Source: an uncultured Eggerthellaceae bacterium
GTDB taxonomy: Bacteria; Actinomycetota; Coriobacteriia; Coriobacteriales; Eggerthellaceae
Length of the DNA stretch: 64,000 nt
NCBI GenBank assembly: GCA_947650915.1
Contig: CANSWY010000005.1
Location: forward strand, 30,598-94,597
Direction: 5' to 3'
A model generated the notes under the pieces. The model had not been told where the DNA came from. It did not search any database and was given only the letters and a program-made list of their open reading frames with translations. Position 1 is the stretch's first letter. Each line of letters begins with the position of its first letter. Both the position numbers and the translations under genes were made by a program. Shown one piece after another: positions 59,954 to 64,000 of the stretch.

Positions 59954-59993
59954 CCCCCACCGGAAATCCGCCATTCACGTTAGGAGATAGATC

Positions 59994-60347
59994 ATGGCAC
60001 GTGTCAAGCGTTCAGTCAGCGCGCGCAAGAAGCGCCGGAAGGTATTGAAGGCAGCGAAAGGCTACTATGGTGCGCGTTCCCGCCATTACACGAAGGCGAA
60101 GGAGCAAGTCCAGCACTCCATGCAGTACCAGTACCGGGATCGTCGCAACAAGAAGCGCGACATCCGTCGGCTCTGGATCACCCGCATCAATGCCGCAGCT
60201 CGTCTGAACGGCCTGTCCTACTCCGTGTTCATGAACGGCCTCAAGAAGGCGGGCGTGGAGCTTGACCGCAAGGTGCTGGCTGACATGGCTGTCGCCGATC
60301 CTGAGGCGTTCGCCGCGCTGACCGAGGTGGCGAAGGCTGCTCTGTAG
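59994..60347 (+). CDS. rplT: 50S ribosomal protein L20
   Basis: 117 residues, TAGGAGATAG before the [41 protein letters not shown] and [20 protein letters not shown] are the family landmarks. L20 is an early assembly protein and the autoregulator of this operon through the leader at 58990-59178. Confidence 0.98.
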   Translation: MARVKRSVSARKKRRKVLKAAKGYYGARSRHYTKAKEQVQHSMQYQYRDRRNKKRDIRRLWITRINAAARLNGLSYSVFMNGLKKAGVELDRKVLADMAVADPEAFAALTEVAKAAL

Positions 60348-60372
60348 CGCGCTCCCTCTTTTCAGGCATTCG

Positions 60373-60400
60373 AAAGGACCCGGATTCCCGGGTCCTTTTT
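60373..60400 (+). terminator. Rho-independent terminator of infC-rpmI-rplT
   Basis: AAAGGACCCGG and CCGGGTCCTTT pair with a 3-5-nt loop, and a T-run follows. It lies 26 bp after rplT. Confidence 0.9.
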
Positions 60401-60421
60401 CGTTGCGGGGTGCGGTTGGGA

Positions 60422-61732
60422 TCAGCGGATGTGCGCGGGCTTGCGGCCCCAGTAGAAGTGCATGAAGTGCTTCTTCTTGAGGCGCGCGTCCTGCGCGGGG
60501 TTGCCGTTGATGGCCTCCAGCGTCAGCTTGGCGATGTCCAAGGCGGCGTCAGGCCTGCGGATGAGCTCTGCGTTGCAGCGGATGGCTTCGGTCATCTGCG
60601 GATGCTTGTCTATCTGGAGCAGCAGGTCGTACAGTTCGCGCGCGGTGGTCACGTGGAACGCAGCGCCGGTGGAAGTGAGCATGGCCACGTTCGCCTTTTC
60701 CTGGCCGTAGGCGCGGCCCATCAAGATCATGGGCACATTCACGCAGAGGCATTCGGTGGTGGTGAGGCCGCCGGATTTGCAGACGATCAGATCTGACGCG
60801 CTCATGAGCGCAGCCATGCCGTCCACATAGCCCAGCACCGTCACGTTGTGCAGGTCATGGTCGGCCACCAAGCGCTCCAGATGCTCTTGGTAGTCAGCGT
60901 CCTTTCCGGCCACGATGACGAAGTGCATGTCAGTGAAACGGTGCATGAACGGGATGAGCTCATCGGTGGACTGGCGGAAGTGCACATAGGGACGCGGCAG
61001 CGTGGCACCGGCCAAGAAGAGCGCCACCTGCTTGTCCTGCGGCAGCCCCAAGCGTTCGCGCGTGGCTTCCTTGTCGTAGGTGCGCGCGAAATCAGGAGCG
61101 GCGGGGATGCCGGTCACGCAGATGCGCTTCTCCGGCACCTTGCGCGGGCGCAGCGTTTCCGCCATGTGCTCGTTCGCCACGCAGAAGACGTCCGTGTACA
61201 GGTGCGGCCACATGCCTTCGGCCTCATAATCAGTGGGCACGCAGAGGATGGGGAAGGACGCGCGCAGGATCATGCGCGCGCTGACGGCCGCGTTCGCCGC
61301 CGTGATGTGCGTGCAGATGATGGCGTCCGGTTGCTGTTCGCCCACGAATTCCACGAAACGCGGGAACATCACGCGCGCCCAGATGGTCCCTCCTGCCCAG
61401 AGCAGGCGTCCGGTCAGCGTGTAGCGCCAGGTCAAGTCGTAGAACGGGCGCGTGACGCCGGTGAACATGGAGGCGGTGCTGTCGCCGTCGAAGATGATGC
61501 GGCCGAAATCCAGGATGTCCAGCACTTCGGTGTGGATGGGACGCCCCTCATCGCTGCTTTCGGCGTTCAAGAGCTTGAACGCCTCTGCGATGGCATAGGC
61601 GGCCGAGCGGTGGCCCGACCCCACGGACGCATGCACGATGAGCACCTTGAGCGGCGCTCCGTCAGCGGCCTTCGCCAGCTCAGCCGGGGGGCCGAAGGGA
61701 ACGGGGAGCGTTTCTTCAGAGGGTGAATTCAT
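60422..61732 (-). CDS. MGDG synthase/UgtP-like glycolipid glycosyltransferase
   Basis: 436 residues from the ATG at 61732; ATG 61744 would add four residues. Family motifs: LIVHASVGSGHRSAAYAIAE at the start (GAGHxxAA-type), DAIICTHITAANAAVSAR, CVPTDYEAEGMWPHLYTDVF, and DLIVCKSGGLTTTECLCVNV with the UDP-sugar site. The group adds glucose or galactose to diacylglycerol at the membrane surface. A basic tail (LKKKHFMHFYWGRKPAHIR) may aid membrane contact. TATGAT lies 7 nt before the chosen start and no ribosome site is seen, so it is probably leaderless. Confidence 0.88.
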   Translation of the reverse strand: MNSPSEETLPVPFGPPAELAKAADGAPLKVLIVHASVGSGHRSAAYAIAEAFKLLNAESSDEGRPIHTEVLDILDFGRIIFDGDSTASMFTGVTRPFYDLTWRYTLTGRLLWAGGTIWARVMFPRFVEFVGEQQPDAIICTHITAANAAVSARMILRASFPILCVPTDYEAEGMWPHLYTDVFCVANEHMAETLRPRKVPEKRICVTGIPAAPDFARTYDKEATRERLGLPQDKQVALFLAGATLPRPYVHFRQSTDELIPFMHRFTDMHFVIVAGKDADYQEHLERLVADHDLHNVTVLGYVDGMAALMSASDLIVCKSGGLTTTECLCVNVPMILMGRAYGQEKANVAMLTSTGAAFHVTTARELYDLLLQIDKHPQMTEAIRCNAELIRRPDAALDIAKLTLEAINGNPAQDARLKKKHFMHFYWGRKPAHIR

Positions 61733-61739
61733 GCCATCA

Positions 61740-61745
61740 ATCATA
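61740..61745 (-). promoter_or_regulatory. -10 box of a leaderless promoter (MGDG-synthase-like gene)
   Basis: On the reverse strand TATGAT ends 7 nt before the ATG at 61732. Confidence 0.45.
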
Positions 61746-61821
61746 GCTCATTTGATTAGAATGAATCCACGCGTGCGCGTCCGGCGCAGCGCGTTCGGCA
61801 GAACCGTCACAGATTGGATGC

Positions 61822-62829
61822 ATGATGTCCCAGACCGTCACGCTGTGCTCTGAGCTCACGCCGCAGCAGGTGGATGCTGTATGCCGCGGAGCGGGAGTGG
61901 CCGTGCTCATCCCGTGCTACAACGAAGCGCTCACCATCGGCAAGGTGGTGGATGACTTCAAGGCTGCGCTGCCTGAAGCGGGCATCTATGTCTATGACAA
62001 CAATTCCTCTGACGACACGGCGCGCATCGCCCTCGAACATGGCGCATGCGTGCGCACGGAGCCGCGCCAGGGCAAGGGCAACGTGGTACGCCAGATGTTC
62101 CGCGAGATAGACGCTGATTATTACGTGATGGTGGATGGGGACGACACCTATCCGGCAGAAGCTGCGGCAGAGCTGCTCCGTCCCTTGGCGGAGGACAAGG
62201 CGGACATGACGGTGGGGGACCGCCTGTCCAACGGCACCTATGGCGAAGAGAATGACCGTGCCTTCCACGGGTTCGGCAACGACCTGGTCCGCTGGCTCAT
62301 CAAGGTGATCTACGGGTACGCTTTCGATGACGTCATGACGGGCTACCGCGCGTTCACCCGCATGTTCGTGAAGACCATGCCGGTGCTCTCATCCGGGTTC
62401 CAGATAGAGACGGAGCTGTCCATCCATGCGGTGGACAAGCGCTGGCGCATCGAGGATGTGCCCATCGTGTACCGGGACCGTCCAGAAGGCAGCGAATCGA
62501 AGCTCTCCACGTTCCAGGACGGTGCGCTGGTGCTCATGGCCATCGCTTCTTTGTTCAAGGATTACCGCCCCATGGCGTTCTTCGGATGGCTCACGCTCTT
62601 GTTCGTGGCGCTGGGGCTGATCTGTGGCATCCCGGTCATCGTGGAGTTCTCCGTCACGCACTTGGTGGAGCGCTTCCCCACGGCGCTCTTGGCGGTGGCG
62701 CTGGTGCTCTGCGGCGCGCTTTCGCTCACGGTGGGCCTGGTGCTGGACACGGTGGCGAAGAACAATCGCAAGCAGTGGGAGATCAGCGTGTACGAGGCGT
62801 ACTTCGATGCACGGGAAGCTCAGCGGTAG
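61822..62829 (+). CDS. Family 2 glycosyltransferase (polyprenyl-phosphate type) with two C-terminal helices
   Basis: 335 residues, ATG at 61822 (or the next codon). The GT-A core reads GVAVLIPCYNEALTIGKVVD, VYDNNSSDDTARIALEHGAC and the metal-binding MVDGDDTYPAEAA, with DVMTGYRAFTRMFVKTMPVL and GFQIETELSIHAVDKRW. Two helices end the protein, as in DPM/GtrB-like enzymes that load sugars on polyprenyl phosphate. Divergent from the glycolipid synthase, so both may share a promoter region (61745-61821). Confidence 0.9.
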   Translation: MMSQTVTLCSELTPQQVDAVCRGAGVAVLIPCYNEALTIGKVVDDFKAALPEAGIYVYDNNSSDDTARIALEHGACVRTEPRQGKGNVVRQMFREIDADYYVMVDGDDTYPAEAAAELLRPLAEDKADMTVGDRLSNGTYGEENDRAFHGFGNDLVRWLIKVIYGYAFDDVMTGYRAFTRMFVKTMPVLSSGFQIETELSIHAVDKRWRIEDVPIVYRDRPEGSESKLSTFQDGALVLMAIASLFKDYRPMAFFGWLTLLFVALGLICGIPVIVEFSVTHLVERFPTALLAVALVLCGALSLTVGLVLDTVAKNNRKQWEISVYEAYFDAREAQR

Positions 62830-63038
62830 CTTTACGGTGGGAAGAGGCGCCCCGGATCGTTGCCTTTGCCACCAGATCCATTGGTTGGTTGCTGATCCAG
62901 AGCGCCTCTGGGTTGAATACTATGTTAACTAGTCATATATGTGCAGTCTTGTTATCTATGTATAGGTATATACTCTATCCATGTTGTGCGGATGGCTGTA
63001 AAGGATGATTTACAGCGAAGGAAAATGAGGATAGGGGC
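62830..63038. other. AT-rich intergenic stretch
   Basis: The stretch 62910-63010 is markedly AT-rich (TACTATGTTAACTAGTCATA, TATAGGTATATACTC) against a GC-rich background, and has a TGTAAA-GGATGA-TTTACA hairpin. There is no gene in it. It may be old inserted DNA next to the tRNA gene. Confidence 0.45.
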
Positions 63039-63067
63039 TTGCAACCGCCTTCACGCTCTGGCATACT
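63039..63067 (+). promoter_or_regulatory. Promoter of tRNA-Glu
   Basis: TTGCAA (63039-63044) and CATACT (63062-63067) are separated by exactly 17 bp, and start about 23 bp upstream of the tRNA. Confidence 0.65.
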
Positions 63068-63089
63068 GTCACGGCTGCTTTTTGCATGT

Positions 63090-63164
63090 GTCCCCATAGT
63101 CTAACGGTTAGGACGCGGCCCTTTCAAGGCTGAAATACGGGTTCGATTCCCGTTGGGGGCACCA
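63090..63164 (+). tRNA. tRNA-Glu (TTC anticodon)
   Basis: Acceptor GTCCCCA pairs with TGGGGGC, the D-arm reads TAGTCTAACGGTTAGGAC, and the anticodon loop CTTTCAA gives UUC. The T-arm is ACGGGTTCGATTCCCGT. The discriminator is A and the CCA end is encoded. All four stems close. Confidence 0.96.
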
Positions 63165-63337
63165 CTTCTATTCCGCTGTCCTGGCGGAGCGGTAGAATGA
63201 ATTGACGTTGCGGCTTCTGCTGACATACGGTCTTCACCCCTGTACGCTTGCCCTCATAGCCCTAAGGCTGCTCGGCCGCGTGGCGGGCGAATCGCGTGCA
63301 TCAGAAGAGCCCTCGCTAGCTTTGCCTGGTTTCTGAA

Positions 63338-63533
63338 GGCGGCGTCCCAAATTGCCTGCCACATCGCCCCCATGTGCAAAAGGGACGTCCCAAATCGCAC
63401 ATAGGAACAGTCCTTCAGTGCGCATCATCATTTCCTATGTGCAATTTGGAACGTCCCTTTTGCACATGGGAACAGCTTTTCAGTGCGCATGATCTTCTTC
63501 TATGTGCGATTTGGAACGTCCCTTTTGCATATC
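63338..63533. repeat. GGGACGTCCC hairpin repeat, locus 9
   Basis: A partial unit (GGCGTCCCAAATTGC), a full hairpin with loop type B, then a second inverted arm (CAGCTTTTCAGTGCGCATGA loop) ending TTTTGCATATCA at the stop of the YkgJ-like gene. The region 63165-63337 before it holds nothing I can identify. Confidence 0.9.
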
Positions 63534-63885
63534 AGGTGCACTCAGGGCGGCCTTCTGTGTGGGGGAGGAACGTTTCGTGCAGGCAGATGAGGTGCAGCTT
63601 CGCGGGCACCTTCACTTCAGGGTGGTCCTCCAGGATCTGGAAGCGAGGCACGCGGCAGTGATGCAGGCGGCAGACCTGCGGCCGTGCCTGCCAGATGAGG
63701 CAGCGCCCGTCTTCTGCCAGCAAAGGGCAGCCCGTCTCCCCGCGATCGATCGGCTGCACGTCATGTGCTGCTGTCAACATCCGGTGATATTCCTCTTCCG
63801 TGACCGCCAGCACGCTCATGCGTGCACAGCAGTCCCCGCACATTTGGCAATCGGGATAGGCATTGTCATCGGTCAGTCCGCTCAT
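63532..63885 (-). CDS. YkgJ/UPF0153-type cysteine-cluster protein
   Basis: 117 residues from the ATG at 63885. It has a CxxCxxCC motif (CQMCGDCCARMSVLAVTEEE) and later CPLLAEDGRCLIW with PQVCRLHHCRVPRF, the metal-binding pattern of the YkgJ family (zinc or iron; possible Fe-S). The role is unknown in most bacteria. No ribosome site is present; TACCAT lies 7 nt upstream on the reverse strand, so leaderless start is likely. Its stop is within the hairpin repeat at 63338-63533. Confidence 0.85.
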   Translation of the reverse strand: MSGLTDDNAYPDCQMCGDCCARMSVLAVTEEEYHRMLTAAHDVQPIDRGETGCPLLAEDGRCLIWQARPQVCRLHHCRVPRFQILEDHPEVKVPAKLHLICLHETFLPHTEGRPECT

Positions 63886-63892
63886 GCAGAAG

Positions 63893-63898
63893 ATGGTA
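63893..63898 (-). promoter_or_regulatory. -10 box of a leaderless promoter (YkgJ-like gene)
   Basis: TACCAT on the reverse strand ends 7 nt before the ATG at 63885. Confidence 0.4.
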
Positions 63899-63947
63899 GC
63901 ACTGCTCGCTGTCCGTTGTGCGAAAGACCATGCGTGCTGATGCAGCC

Positions 63948-64000
63948 ATGTGCAAAAGGGACGTCCCAAATCGTACCCGCGCCACACCCATGTGCAAAAG
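63948..64000. repeat. GGGACGTCCC hairpin repeat, locus 10 (runs off the window)
   Basis: A unit (CATGTGCAAAAGGGACGTCC, AAATCGTAC) with a CCGCGCCACACC spacer, then the start of a second unit cut by the window edge. Confidence 0.85.

Noticed and set aside
63165..63240. Second tRNA-like sequence after tRNA-Glu
   Set aside because: A GCGGAGCGGTAGAATG stretch looked like a D-arm, but no acceptor or T-arm pairs with it.

Overview
The window is GC-rich bacterial DNA that reads as an Eggerthellaceae-type actinobacterium (class Coriobacteriia), comparable to Eggerthella, Gordonibacter or Slackia. The main reasons are repeated molybdopterin enzyme / small 4Fe-4S protein / MFS transporter modules of the kind that class uses to reduce plant and host aromatics, a rpmI-rplT locus next to a structured infC leader, a fused double-ATPase ECF transporter under a cobalamin riboswitch, and high-GC codon use. 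The genus is inferred and cannot be fixed from the sequence alone.

Layout. 1-4.5 kb: accessory genes (partial MerR regulator, yjdF with a candidate riboswitch, a membrane XRE regulator, a radical SAM protein, an HxlR regulator) and a 44-codon in-frame deletion derivative of an ArsC/Spx-type gene. 4.9-15.1 kb: a redox island with two molybdopterin enzymes, two 4Fe-4S proteins, two MFS transporters, a SlyD-like isomerase, two zinc-ribbon microproteins and a LysR regulator. It is bracketed by a direct repeat of the arsC 3' end and by two hairpin repeats that share a loop in opposite orientation. 15.4-17.7 kb: arsC-like gene, msrAB and a DNA glycosylase. 18.1-22.5 kb: a third molybdoenzyme / 4Fe-4S / MFS module with its own microprotein. 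22.5-29.4 kb: a second redox cluster (2-enoate reductase-type flavoenzyme, MFS, SDR, 16-Cys ferredoxin, aldehyde:ferredoxin oxidoreductase family enzyme).

29.5-64 kb is mostly core or envelope: recQ; a hybrid histidine kinase overlapping an orphan solute-binding lipoprotein; a BceAB-type transporter with its two-component system and a 31-residue membrane protein missed by length-limited gene calling; a cobalamin-riboswitch ECF transporter; ribH; adenosylhomocysteinase; glycosyltransferases; comF; an amino-acid-binding lipoprotein behind a structured leader; an M16 peptidase; infC-rpmI-rplT; an MGDG-synthase-like glycosyltransferase; tRNA-Glu; and a YkgJ-like cysteine-cluster protein.

The clearest non-coding signal is a family of long hairpin repeats built on the 10-bp palindrome GGGACGTCCC flanked by GTGCAA/TTGCAC, found at ten or more intergenic sites and often touching stop codons. 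The most interesting biology is the pair of redox regions. By precedent with catechol dehydroxylases such as E. lenta Dadh and the Gordonibacter enzymes, the molybdoenzymes are probably reductive dehydroxylases or transhydroxylases of imported aromatics. Their substrates cannot be read from sequence.
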